A stretch of 7,867 nucleotides of DNA from Actinobacteria bacterium 13_2_20CM_68_14 (GCA_001914705.1 MNDB01000070.1:3547-11413); one strand, 5' to 3'. Positions 1 through 5,585 are shown, counted from the first letter of the stretch. Made by a program: numbers and translations. The notes: generated from the sequence alone by a model not told the origin.

Positions 1-2
1 GA

Positions 3-425
3 CTACGCCGTGGCGGACGCGGCCTCGACGGACACCAAGGGAACGTCGCCCCACAGATCCTCGAGCCGGTAGTAATCCCGCGCCTCCGGTGTGAAGACGT
101 GGAGCACCGTGTCGAGGTAGTCGCCGATGATCCAGCTGCCCTCGCTCGCGCCTTCGACGCGTCGAGGAAGGATGCGGCCTTCGTGCTTCAGCCGCTCGTG
201 CACCTCGTCCCAGATCGCCTTCGTCTGGCGCGCGTTGCGGCCCGTGCAGATGACGAAGAAGTCCGTGTAGCTGCACGCCGGGCGCATGTCCAGAATCACG
301 ACGTCCTCCGCCAGCTTCTCCCGGGCGAGAGCGGCGATGCGGCGGGCTTGTTCGATAGGCGTCAGGGTTAGATCGGATCCGTTGTTCGGCGGTCTCAGTC
401 TAGCCACGGTTTCGGTAGAGGCCAC
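3..425 (-). CDS. rsfS: Ribosomal silencing factor RsfS
   Basis: This 140-residue protein belongs to the RsfS/DUF143 (Iojap) family. Family members bind ribosomal protein L14 on the free 50S subunit and block joining to 30S, lowering translation when nutrients are scarce. The fold signature is visible: DVVILDMR at about 41-48, YTDFFVICTGRNARQ at 53-67, GSWIIGDYLDTVLHVF at 97-111 and the closing EARDYYRLEDLWGD at 114-127. The first roughly 22 residues precede the conserved helix (IEQARRIAALAREK) and look variable. The GTG start at 425 has a GAGG only about 3 nt upstream, which is close. An in-frame GTG at 407 is possible but has no visible ribosome binding site. The start overlaps the 3' end of nadD by 26 bp, so the two are co-transcribed and probably translationally coupled. 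The TAG stop lies at the window edge (3-5), so the gene is complete. Confidence 0.95.
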   Translation of the reverse strand: MASTETVARLRPPNNGSDLTLTPIEQARRIAALAREKLAEDVVILDMRPACSYTDFFVICTGRNARQTKAIWDEVHERLKHEGRILPRRVEGASEGSWIIGDYLDTVLHVFTPEARDYYRLEDLWGDVPLVSVEAASATA

Positions 426-948
426 GTTCCTCGATTAGAAGGGCTACATCGGACGGCACTAGATCGTCGACCGGCTTCCCGCGCTCTATCCGGTCGCGAA
501 CCACGCTCGACGAGATCGGCGGCGAGGCTAGCTCGAAGGAGATCACCCGGTCGCCATAGCGCTCGAGATCGGGCGGCGGGTAGCCAGACCGCGTCCCGAC
601 CGCGAGCCTGACCCAGCGCAGGATCTCGTCCGGTTCCTTCCAGAGAGGAAAGGCCGCTCCCTCGTCCGCGCCGACGACGAAGACCGCGTCGCCGAAGCGC
701 CCTCCTCTCACCGCGTCGACCGTGTACGGGTTCTCGTCGCGCTCGACGCGAGCGCGAGACACACCGGCGAACGCGGCCTCGGCGAGCGCCAGCCGCGTCT
801 CGGCGTCCTCGACGCAAGGACGGTGCGCCGGGTTGGCGACGAGCAGAACGACGAGCTCGTCGAGATCGATCTCCGCAAGGGCGGCCTCCGCGAGCGCGAC
901 ATGGCCGTTGTGCGGCGGGTCGAAGGTGCCGCCGAGGATGCCTTTCAC
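400..948 (-). CDS. nadD: Nicotinate-nucleotide adenylyltransferase NadD
   Basis: This 182-residue enzyme transfers AMP from ATP to nicotinate mononucleotide to form deamido-NAD, a step in both de novo and salvage NAD synthesis in the cytoplasm. The nucleotidyltransferase signature GGTFDPPHNGH sits at residues 6-16 and contains the HxGH catalytic motif (HNGH, 13-16). FVVGADEGAAFPLWKEPDEI at 90-109 matches the family's GAD...W segment. ISSSVVR at 145-151 is the C-terminal ATP-binding ISSxxxR motif. The length is at the short end for the family. The GTG start at 948 overlaps the obg stop by 4 bp (GTGA), with GGAG at 954-957 five nt upstream, which implies termination-reinitiation. Its 3' end overlaps rsfS. 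Many Gram-positive bacteria place nadD next to rsfS; the actinobacterial proBA genes often found between obg and nadD are absent. Confidence 0.96.
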   Translation of the reverse strand: MKGILGGTFDPPHNGHVALAEAALAEIDLDELVVLLVANPAHRPCVEDAETRLALAEAAFAGVSRARVERDENPYTVDAVRGGRFGDAVFVVGADEGAAFPLWKEPDEILRWVRLAVGTRSGYPPPDLERYGDRVISFELASPPISSSVVRDRIERGKPVDDLVPSDVALLIEERGLYRNRG

Positions 949-2132
949 TGAAACTCCAGGACGTCTTCGCCGACCTCGACCTCGTCGCCGGTCTTCGCGC
1001 CGGCGGCTCGAAGCGCTTCCTCGAGCTCTTCGCCCTCCGGAACGCGGCCGGTGACGCGGAAGCCGCGCTCGGTGCGGAGGATCTTGAAGGGACGCACGCG
1101 CGGTACCGGCCGGTAGACGAGGAAATCGGCGAGCCCGTCGGCCTCACTGGGAAGCTCCTCCGGCTCCGGAACCAGCTCGAACAGCGCGCGCCTGAACTCC
1201 TCGATCCCGGCGCCCGTCGCACACGAGACAAGAAAGACGCGCTGGATCCGCTCGTCCTCGAGCTCGAAAGGAGGGAGCTCGTGCAACAGGTCGACCTTGT
1301 TCAGGACAATCACCTGTAGCCGCGTCTCGAGGCCGGCGCCGTACTCGGCCAGCTCGCGATCGATCGTCCGGAACTGCTCCGCTGGATCGCCTGCCGCGGC
1401 GTCGATCACGTGCACCAGCAGCCGAGCTCGCTCCAGGTGCGCGAGGAACTCGTGGCCGAGGCCGACGCCCTCGCTGGCGCCCTCGATCAACCCCGGGACG
1501 TCCGCGACGGTGAGCTGCCGCCCGTCCGGGGCGTCCACCGTGCCGAGCACCGGCTCGAGGGTCGTGAACGGGTAATCCGCGACCTTCGGCTTCGCGTTCG
1601 AGATCCGGGTCAGAAGCGACGACTTGCCGGCGTTCGGCAGCCCCACGAGCGCGGCGTCGGCGAGCAGCTTCAGCCGCAGATCAAACTCGGCCTCGTCGCC
1701 CGGTGTGCCGATCTCCGCGAAGCGCGGCGTCTGGCGCGTGGGGGTCGCGAACTGACGGTTGCCACGACCGCCGGAGCCGCCGCGGCCCAGTACGGCCTGA
1801 GCGCCGGCGTGCACAAGATCGACGACGAGGTTTCCGTCGGCGTCGAAGACCTGCGTGCCGACCGGGACCGGGAGCTCGACGCGCTCGCCGTCGGCGCCGT
1901 GCTTGCCGGAGCCGCCGCCGTGGCCGCCGCGGCCGCCCTTGAACGAGCGCTCGCGGCGAAAGCGCGAGAGGTCTCGCAGATCCGGGTCGGCGACGAGCAC
2001 GACGTCGCCGCCGCGGCCGCCGTCACCGCCGTCGGGGCCGCCTTTCGGGACGTACTTCTCGCGCCGGAAGCTCAGCGCGCCGTCACCGCCGCGCCCCGCC
2101 TGCACGTGAATGCGGGCGCGGTCGCTGAACAT
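945..2132 (-). CDS. obg: GTPase Obg (CgtA)
   Basis: This 395-residue essential GTPase acts in 50S assembly and in stringent-type growth control. The glycine-rich Obg fold covers about 1-158 (GGPDGGDGGRGGD at 31-43; KGGRGGHGGGSGKHGADG at 65-82). The G domain follows with G1 GLPNAGKSS (164-172), switch region YPFTTLEP (187-194), G3 DVPG (211-214), G4 NKVD (278-281) and G5 SCATG (303-307). A C-terminal OCT-like region runs from about 337 (FLVYRPVP) to GDEVEVGEDVLEF (382-394). It appears shorter than the usual OCT domain because little separates the GFRVTGR strand from the closing LRAAGAKTGDEVEVG segment. The ATG at 2132 was chosen because the protein then begins at the family's usual point (MFSDRARIHVQAGRGGDG); the frame is open further upstream but that runs antiparallel through rpmA and rplU. 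It starts 5 nt after rpmA. Confidence 0.97.
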   Translation of the reverse strand: MFSDRARIHVQAGRGGDGALSFRREKYVPKGGPDGGDGGRGGDVVLVADPDLRDLSRFRRERSFKGGRGGHGGGSGKHGADGERVELPVPVGTQVFDADGNLVVDLVHAGAQAVLGRGGSGGRGNRQFATPTRQTPRFAEIGTPGDEAEFDLRLKLLADAALVGLPNAGKSSLLTRISNAKPKVADYPFTTLEPVLGTVDAPDGRQLTVADVPGLIEGASEGVGLGHEFLAHLERARLLVHVIDAAAGDPAEQFRTIDRELAEYGAGLETRLQVIVLNKVDLLHELPPFELEDERIQRVFLVSCATGAGIEEFRRALFELVPEPEELPSEADGLADFLVYRPVPRVRPFKILRTERGFRVTGRVPEGEELEEALRAAGAKTGDEVEVGEDVLEFQ

Positions 2133-2137
2133 CGGCT

Positions 2138-2386
2138 CTATTCGGTTACAGACACGGTCCGGCGCTCGCCGCTCTTGCGAAAAGCGAGCTTGCCGTCCCG
2201 CTTGGCGAAGATCGTGTCGTCCTTGCCGATACCGGTGCCGGGGCCCGGGCGGAAGCGCGTACCGCGCTGGCGGACGATGATCATTCCTGCCTTCACGGCC
2301 TGCCCATCGAACAGCTTGACGCCGAGGCGCTGTGCGTTCGAGTCGCGGCCGTTGCGGGAGGAGCCAAGACCTTTCTTGTGAGCCAT
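2138..2386 (-). CDS. rpmA: 50S ribosomal protein L27
   Basis: This 82-residue protein is L27 (bL27), whose N-terminal arm reaches the peptidyl-transferase centre. The sequence begins directly with MAHKKGLGSSRNGRD, with no cleavable leader of the Firmicutes type, and continues through AQRLGVKLFDGQAVKAG, IIVRQRG, FRPGPGTGIGKDDTIFA and the closing RRTVSV strand. This is full length for the family. The ATG at 2386 shares one base with the rplU stop (TAATG), and GGAG at 2395-2398 inside the rplU end gives an 8-nt spacing. Translation is therefore probably coupled to rplU, matching the equimolar need for L21 and L27. The obg start follows 5 nt after its TAG stop. Confidence 0.98.
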   Translation of the reverse strand: MAHKKGLGSSRNGRDSNAQRLGVKLFDGQAVKAGMIIVRQRGTRFRPGPGTGIGKDDTIFAKRDGKLAFRKSGERRTVSVTE

Positions 2387-2859
2387 TACTTCTTCTCCGT
2401 TGGCTTGGTTCTGGTGGCGGGTTTCCGGGCGGGGGCCTTGCGAGTAGCGGGTTTCTTCGCCGCGGCCGCCCTGGGCTTCGACGCTGCCCTCGGCTTTGCG
2501 GCCGGCTTCGGCTTCGCCTCGGCCTTGGGCTCTTCCTTCTCTGCCGCATTCGAGCGAGTAGCGCCGATCGACTGGATCTCGATCTCCGAGAGCTTGGCGC
2601 GGAAGCCCGTGTGCCTGCGGTAGCCCTTCTTGGCCTTGTACTTGCCGATCCGGATCTTCGGTCCGAGCGGCGAGCCCACGACCTTCGCCGTCACCTGGAT
2701 ACGCGGCGACAGGTTCGGCTTGCCGTTGCCGCCGGTGAACAGGACGTCCGGATGGAACGTCTTGCCCTCGTCGGTCGGCAGCCTGTTGACGAGCAGCCGG
2801 TCCCCTTCGCTGACGCGGTACTGCTTGCCGCCCAGTGAGATGATCGCGTAGTCAGCCAT
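2386..2859 (-). CDS. rplU: 50S ribosomal protein L21 with basic C-terminal tail
   Basis: This 157-residue protein is L21 (bL21), a 23S rRNA-binding protein of the large subunit. Residues 1-100 are the normal L21 domain: MADYAIISLGGKQYRV at 1-16 and the signature IGKYKAKKGYRRHTGFR at 71-87. The family's usual length is about 100 residues. Here a tail of about 57 residues follows (101-157), built from Lys, Arg, Ala and Pro with repeated AKPRAASKPRAAA and ATRKAPARKPATR units, like a histone-H1-type or nucleic-acid-binding low-complexity tail. Codon style and GC content match the core, so the tail is not an obvious read-through into foreign DNA. The ATG at 2859 lies next to a hairpin leader. The TAA stop overlaps the rpmA start. 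The gene follows rne by 39 bp. Confidence 0.97.
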   Translation of the reverse strand: MADYAIISLGGKQYRVSEGDRLLVNRLPTDEGKTFHPDVLFTGGNGKPNLSPRIQVTAKVVGSPLGPKIRIGKYKAKKGYRRHTGFRAKLSEIEIQSIGATRSNAAEKEEPKAEAKPKPAAKPRAASKPRAAAAKKPATRKAPARKPATRTKPTEKK

Positions 2860-2864
2860 AGAAA

Positions 2865-2883
2865 CGCGGGCCTTTCGCCCGCG
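2865..2883 (-). promoter_or_regulatory. Hairpin in the rplU leader with candidate SD in its loop
   Basis: In the 39-bp gap between rne and rplU, read on the minus strand, a perfect 7-bp stem (CGCGGGC / GCCCGCG) closes a GAAAG loop and is followed by TTTCT and the rplU ATG. The only Shine-Dalgarno-like string before rplU, AAAGG, sits in the loop and the first stem base, about 11 nt from the ATG. Folding could mask or present the ribosome binding site, or act as a weak attenuator or an RNase processing site between rne and rplU. The structure is seen in the sequence; the function is inferred. Confidence 0.45.
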
Positions 2884-2898
2884 AGCAGCGCAGTTTAG

Positions 2899-3411
2899 CT
2901 AGCGGCCGTCGACCTCGTCGATCCATTCCGACATCGGCACGTACTCGTCCGAGGTGGGCTCAGGCCCCGGCTCGTCCGCACTGGCGCCTCTCTCTTCGCC
3001 CCCGTTCGCGCTCGCGGCGACCGGCTTCTTGCGCCGGTTGCGGCCGCCTCGGCTGCCGCGCCTGGTCTTCTTGCGTGGCTTCGGCGCCTCGCCGTCTTCG
3101 GCTTGCGCGTCGCCGTTCACCGAGGCCGGCTCGGTCTCGACCGGCTCCGCGGTTTCCTCGCCGAGGGTCGGCTCGGGGACGTGGATCTTCGGGGCGGGTA
3201 CGGCGACGTCGCCGTCCTCTGCAGCAGCAGCCTCGGTCACCGGCTTCTTCTTGCGGCCGCGGCCGCCGCGCGAGCCGCGCCTCGTCTTCTTCTTCGGCTT
3301 CGGCTCCTCCTCAGCGGCGTCGGCCGTTACCGGCACGTCCTCCTCGGCAGCCGGCTCCTCGGCGGGGGCATCAACCTCCTCGACTTCGAGCGTGGCCTTC
3401 GGCCGTGATCG
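2899..3411 (-). CDS. rne: RNase E/G, disordered C-terminal tail fragment
   Basis: The tail can be read from about KATLEVEEVDAPAEEP (near 3400) to the TAG at 2899. An in-frame GTG at 3336 exists, with GGAGG only 2 nt away, too close for a good ribosome binding site. It alternates acidic stretches rich in Ala, Glu and Pro with two basic cassettes, KKKTRRGSRGGRGRKKK (3244-3294) and KKTRRGSRGGRNRRKK (3025-3072), and ends in a non-repetitive motif, EYVPMSEWIDEVDGR. The cassettes match one in the N-terminal segment of the same locus, which argues that this was one polypeptide. Such arginine-rich disordered tails in actinobacterial RNase E bind RNA or partner proteins of the degradosome. A separate 145-residue gene is the less likely alternative. 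Confidence 0.65.
   Translation of the reverse strand, partial: RSRPKATLEVEEVDAPAEEPAAEEDVPVTADAAEEEPKPKKKTRRGSRGGRGRKKKPVTEAAAAEDGDVAVPAPKIHVPEPTLGEETAEPVETEPASVNGDAQAEDGEAPKPRKKTRRGSRGGRNRRKKPVAASANGGEERGASADEPGPEPTSDEYVPMSEWIDEVDGR
3025..3294 (-). repeat. Two coding repeats of a basic RGSRGG cassette
   Basis: The C-terminal tail of the RNase carries two near-identical cassettes, at 3244-3294 and 3025-3072, encoding K/R-rich runs around RRGSRGGR. A third relative lies at 5358-5399 in the N-terminal region. The similarity is clear at protein level and partial at DNA level (the GC-rich core coding RGSRGGRGRKK is shared), as expected from repeated internal duplication of a short linear motif. 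Confidence 0.8.
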
Positions 3412-3978
3412 GCTCGGCCTCGGGCTTCTCCTTCGAGACGAGCGTCGCGTAGGCGGTACCGTCGACGAACCGCTCGATCCGGACCCGCACGGTCTTGCCG
3501 ATCATTCCCGCCGCGTCGCCGACGCTGACGGTGTAGCCGTCGCGCGATCCCACCCCGGCGCGGAGATCGTGCTTGCCGACTTCGACGAGCTTGACCTGCA
3601 CCTCGGACCCTTCGGCGACCGGGATCTCACCCTGGAGCTTCTCCAGAGTGCCCTGGTCGAGGACTTCGAAGAAGTCGTGCGGAACGCCTTCCCGCGGCTC
3701 GAGCACGAAGCGGCGCTTCGCGTGCGCCTCGATCTCGGTCAGACGGGTCGCACCCGAGCCGATCAGCACGCCGGCGACGTGATCGTTGACCGCGACCTTG
3801 AACGCCTTGTGGCGCGAGGCCGAGGCCAGCGCGCGCAGCTTCCGCTCGACGTCGATCGCCATCGACGCATCCGAGACGACAATCCCGTCGCCCTCGCAGA
3901 CCGGGCACTTCCGGGTCAGGATCTCGCGTGGCCCGTCCGTGACGTTCTGCCGGGTCATCTCGACGAGGCCGAGCGGCG
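3371..3978 (-). CDS. rne: RNase E/G, zinc-link and TRAM/S1-like fragment
   Basis: In a third frame the second-read copy of the duplication repeats LGLVEMTRQN, the CPVC motif and ERKLRA, then continues correctly into unique sequence: RHKAFKVAVNDHVAGVLI, EIEAHAKRRFVLEPREG and FFEVLDQGTLEKL. The last part, from about EGSEVQVKLVEVGKHDLRAG through DGYTVSVGDAAGMIGKTVRV to ERFVDGTAYATLV, has the strand and glycine pattern of a TRAM or S1-like OB fold, an RNA-binding module not present in E. coli RNase G. The frame then ends EPITAEG followed by seven residues and a TGA at 3371. That ending could be genuine, but acidic/basic tail sequence resumes at once in another frame, so a small indel is more likely. 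Confidence 0.75.
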
Positions 3979-4127
3979 CGCGCGCAGCTTCCGCTCGACG
4001 TCGATCGCCATCGACGCATCCGAGACGACAATCCCGTCGCCCTCGCAGACCGGGCACTTCCGGGTCAGGATCTCGCGTGGCCCGTCCGTGACGTTCTGCC
4101 GGGTCATCTCGACGAGGCCGAGCGGCG
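3829..4127 (-). repeat. Perfect 149-bp tandem duplication inside rne
   Basis: Positions 3829-3978 and 3978-4127 are identical over 150 bases at an offset of 149. The first mismatches are at 3828/3977 on one side and 3979/4128 on the other, so there is only 1 bp of microhomology. The unit encodes the segment from LGLVEMTRQN to ERKLRA, including the CPVC zinc-link. Because 149 is not divisible by three, the duplication shifts the frame; deletion of one unit restores it exactly. Confidence 0.97.
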
Positions 4128-4542
4128 AAATCTCGACGACGTAGGTCTTCGTCCGGTCGCGCTCGAGCTCGTTCTTCAGCGCTCCCTCGACGGTGGCGCG
4201 GTTCTTCGGATTCGCCATGTCGATGAAGTCGATGACGATGATTCCGCCGATGTCGCGGAGCCGGAGCTGGCGGACGACCTCCTTGACCGCCTCGAGGTTG
4301 TTCTTCGTGATCGTGTCCTCCAGCCGGGCGCCGGAGCCCTTGCCGCGCGAGCCGACGAACCGGCCCGTGTTGACGTCGATGACCGTGAAGGCCTCGGCGT
4401 AGTCGAAGACGAGGTAGCCGCCTGAGGGCAGATCGACCCGGCGAGAGAGCGTCGAGCGGATCTCGGCGTCGACGCCGTAGGCGTCCATCAGCGGCGTCTT
4501 CTCGCGGTGGCGGAAGACGCGCTCGGCCATGTGCGGCGAGGT
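3955..4542 (-). CDS. rne: RNase E/G, central catalytic fragment
   Basis: Family sequence resumes in a second frame at TSPHMAERV (codons from 4542; first ATG at 4530) and runs through the nuclease active site. FTVIDVNTGRFVG contains the first metal-binding Asp, and GGIIVIDFIDM contains the second; in E. coli RNase E the equivalents are D303 and D346. TKNNLEAVKEVVRQLRLRDI between them is strongly conserved. SPLGLVEMTRQN and CPVCEGDG, the CPxC zinc-link that joins subunits, fall in the first-read copy of the tandem duplication. After ERKLRA the frame crosses the duplication junction and is wrong for seven residues until a TGA at 3955. No convincing ribosome binding site precedes the ATG at 4530, so it is unlikely to be an independent gene. 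Confidence 0.8.
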   Translation of the reverse strand, partial: TSPHMAERVFRHREKTPLMDAYGVDAEIRSTLSRRVDLPSGGYLVFDYAEAFTVIDVNTGRFVGSRGKGSGARLEDTITKNNLEAVKEVVRQLRLRDIGGIIVIDFIDMANPKNRATVEGALKNELERDRTKTYVVEISPLGLVEMTRQNVTDGPREILTRKCPVCEGDGIVVSDASMAIDVERKLRARRSASSR

Positions 4543-5525
4543 CGCTTCTCGAAGTCGCCGGTGAAGAGATCGCGGACGACGCGGAGCGGCAGCTCGGCCT
4601 CCTGGTAGAGGAGCGCGGGCGCCTTCGCGCTCTTCGCCCCGGTCTCGATTTCCTTCCAGAGCCGCTGTAGGAAGATAAGGTCGCGCTCGATGTCCTCGGC
4701 GGACGCGCCCTCGGCGGCCGTGCGAACGATGACGCCGCCCTTCTTGACGTCAAGTGCCTTGACGATGTCGCGGAGGCGGATCCGCTCGTCGTCCTCGAGC
4801 CGGCGTGAGACGCCCAGGCCCTCGCCACTGGGGACGTAGACGACGAAGCGGCCCGGGAGCGAGATCTCCGTTGTCAGGCGCGCCCCCTTCGACTTCATCG
4901 GATCCTTGACCGCCTGGACGAGGACGTCCTGGCCGCGGCTGATCAGGTCCTGGATCTTCTTGCCGTGCCGCCGGCCCTCGAGCTCGGGGACGACGATCTC
5001 GTCCACGTAGAGGAAGCCGTTCTTTTCGAGACCGATCTCGACGAAGGCCGCCTCCATGCCCGGGAGGACGTTGTCGACGACACCCTTGTAGACGTTGCCC
5101 GCAATCGAGCGGCGCTCAGGCCGCTCGAGGTAGACCTCGGCGACCTTGTCGTCCTCGAGTACGGCGACCCGCTGCTCGCCGACGTCGACGGAGACGAGGA
5201 GCTCGCGCTTCGCGGCCGGCAGCGGCGCCCGGCGCGGCGGGGTTCGGCGCCGCTGGGTGCTACTGCGACTGGAGCGCTGGGCAGGCTTGCGCTCGGGACG
5301 GCTCTGTTGCTTCTTGGCCGGGTCGGCCTTGGTCTCGGCCGTCGCAGCCGGTTCCGTCTTCTTCTTGCGGCCGCGGCCGCCGCGGCTACCGCGTCGGCGC
5401 TTCGGCTTGGGTTGTTCGCCCGCCGCTGGCGGGTCGGGCGTTGGGGTGGTTACTGGTTCAGGCTGGGGAGCACCCTGTGCGGGCGCATCTTTCTGGCGCT
5501 TCTTGCGCCGGAAGAACTGCAGCAA
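4488..5525 (-). CDS. rne: RNase E/G, N-terminal fragment with S1 domain
   Basis: This first segment carries 327 meaningful residues. Residues 1-104 are low complexity, rich in Pro, Lys, Arg and Ser, and include the basic cassette RRRGSRGGRGRKKK (43-56). The conserved domain starts at about 107 (KRELLVSVDVGEQRVAVLED). The S1 RNA-binding part follows (IAGNVYKGVVDNVLPGMEAA at 141-160; VEIGLEKNGFLYVDEI at 162-177), then GQDVLVQAVKDPMKSKGARL (198-217) and VYVPSGEGLGVSRRL (229-243), which belong to the substrate-binding core. It reaches VVRDLFTGDFEK (316-327). The next 18 residues, to the stop at 4488, are arginine/serine-rich out-of-frame sequence. Homologues continue here with roughly 15-20 residues before the SPHMAERV-type helix, and these are missing. 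The strong Shine-Dalgarno supports the TTG start. Confidence 0.85.
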   Translation of the reverse strand: MLQFFRRKKRQKDAPAQGAPQPEPVTTPTPDPPAAGEQPKPKRRRGSRGGRGRKKKTEPAATAETKADPAKKQQSRPERKPAQRSSRSSTQRRRTPPRRAPLPAAKRELLVSVDVGEQRVAVLEDDKVAEVYLERPERRSIAGNVYKGVVDNVLPGMEAAFVEIGLEKNGFLYVDEIVVPELEGRRHGKKIQDLISRGQDVLVQAVKDPMKSKGARLTTEISLPGRFVVYVPSGEGLGVSRRLEDDERIRLRDIVKALDVKKGGVIVRTAAEGASAEDIERDLIFLQRLWKEIETGAKSAKAPALLYQEAELPLRVVRDLFTGDFEKRPRRTWPSASSATARRRR

Positions 5526-5532
5526 AAGAAAT

Positions 5533-5538
5533 CTCCTT
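5533..5538 (-). promoter_or_regulatory. Shine-Dalgarno of rne fixing a TTG start
   Basis: On the minus strand AAGGAG lies 7 nt before the TTG at 5525. It is the best ribosome binding site near the gene and decides in favour of this uncommon start codon; an adjacent CTG is 10 nt away. Confidence 0.75.
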
Positions 5539-5545
5539 CTCGTGC

Positions 5546-5585
5546 GCGCGCGCTGGCGTCACCCGGGATCGGGCGGAGCGCGCGC
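5546..5585 (-). promoter_or_regulatory. GC-rich inverted repeat in the rne 5' leader
   Basis: GCGCGCGCT at 5546-5554 pairs with AGCGCGCGC at 5577-5585 across a 22-base loop that itself contains the palindrome CCCGGG. It would form a strong hairpin starting about 8 nt upstream of the rne Shine-Dalgarno. E. coli rne is autoregulated through hairpins in its 5' UTR; a similar role here is inference only. Alternating GC runs also arise by chance in GC-rich DNA. Confidence 0.35.

Larger units (their letters stand above)
2899..5525 (-). pseudogene. rne: RNase E/G family ribonuclease, frame broken three times
   Basis: The whole locus reads as one Rne/Rng endoribonuclease, which processes rRNA and tRNA precursors and initiates mRNA decay. 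The order is a disordered basic N-terminus, S1-containing catalytic domain, DNase-I-like active site, CPxC zinc link, TRAM/S1-like domain, and a disordered acidic/basic tail. The TTG start at 5525 has a strong AAGGAG at 5533-5538, 7 nt upstream. No single frame spans the gene. It breaks near 4545 (apparent loss of family residues), at the 149-bp tandem duplication (3829-4127), and again near 3371-3410. Removing one duplicate unit joins the second and third segments in frame. All neighbours are intact, and this nuclease is normally important for growth, so assembly error, recent mutation or a reversible duplication are all possible. Confidence refers to identity and disruption, not to loss of function in vivo. 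Confidence 0.9.

Noticed and set aside
1410..2381. Plus-strand open frame opposite obg and rpmA
   Set aside because: It is antisense to two conserved intact genes; the Ala/Arg/Val-rich product has no domain.
2133..2549. Upstream extension of the obg frame to a 534-residue protein
   Set aside because: The extension overlaps rpmA and part of rplU in another frame and is Arg/Pro-rich; Obg proteins begin at the ATG at 2132.
3374..3390. GAGGAGGTTGATG as a coupled restart for a separate downstream gene
   Set aside because: The ATG at 3371 is in a frame that stops after about 14 codons and does not lead into the tail ORF.
3829..4127. Direct repeats as a CRISPR array or mobile element target duplication
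   Set aside because: There are only two abutting copies with no spacers, and no transposase or inserted DNA between them.
2954..4144. Long plus-strand open frame (396 codons) opposite rne
   Set aside because: It is antisense to clear RNase E/G sequence, with low-complexity Ser/Ala/Pro/Arg composition, and is an artefact of high GC content.
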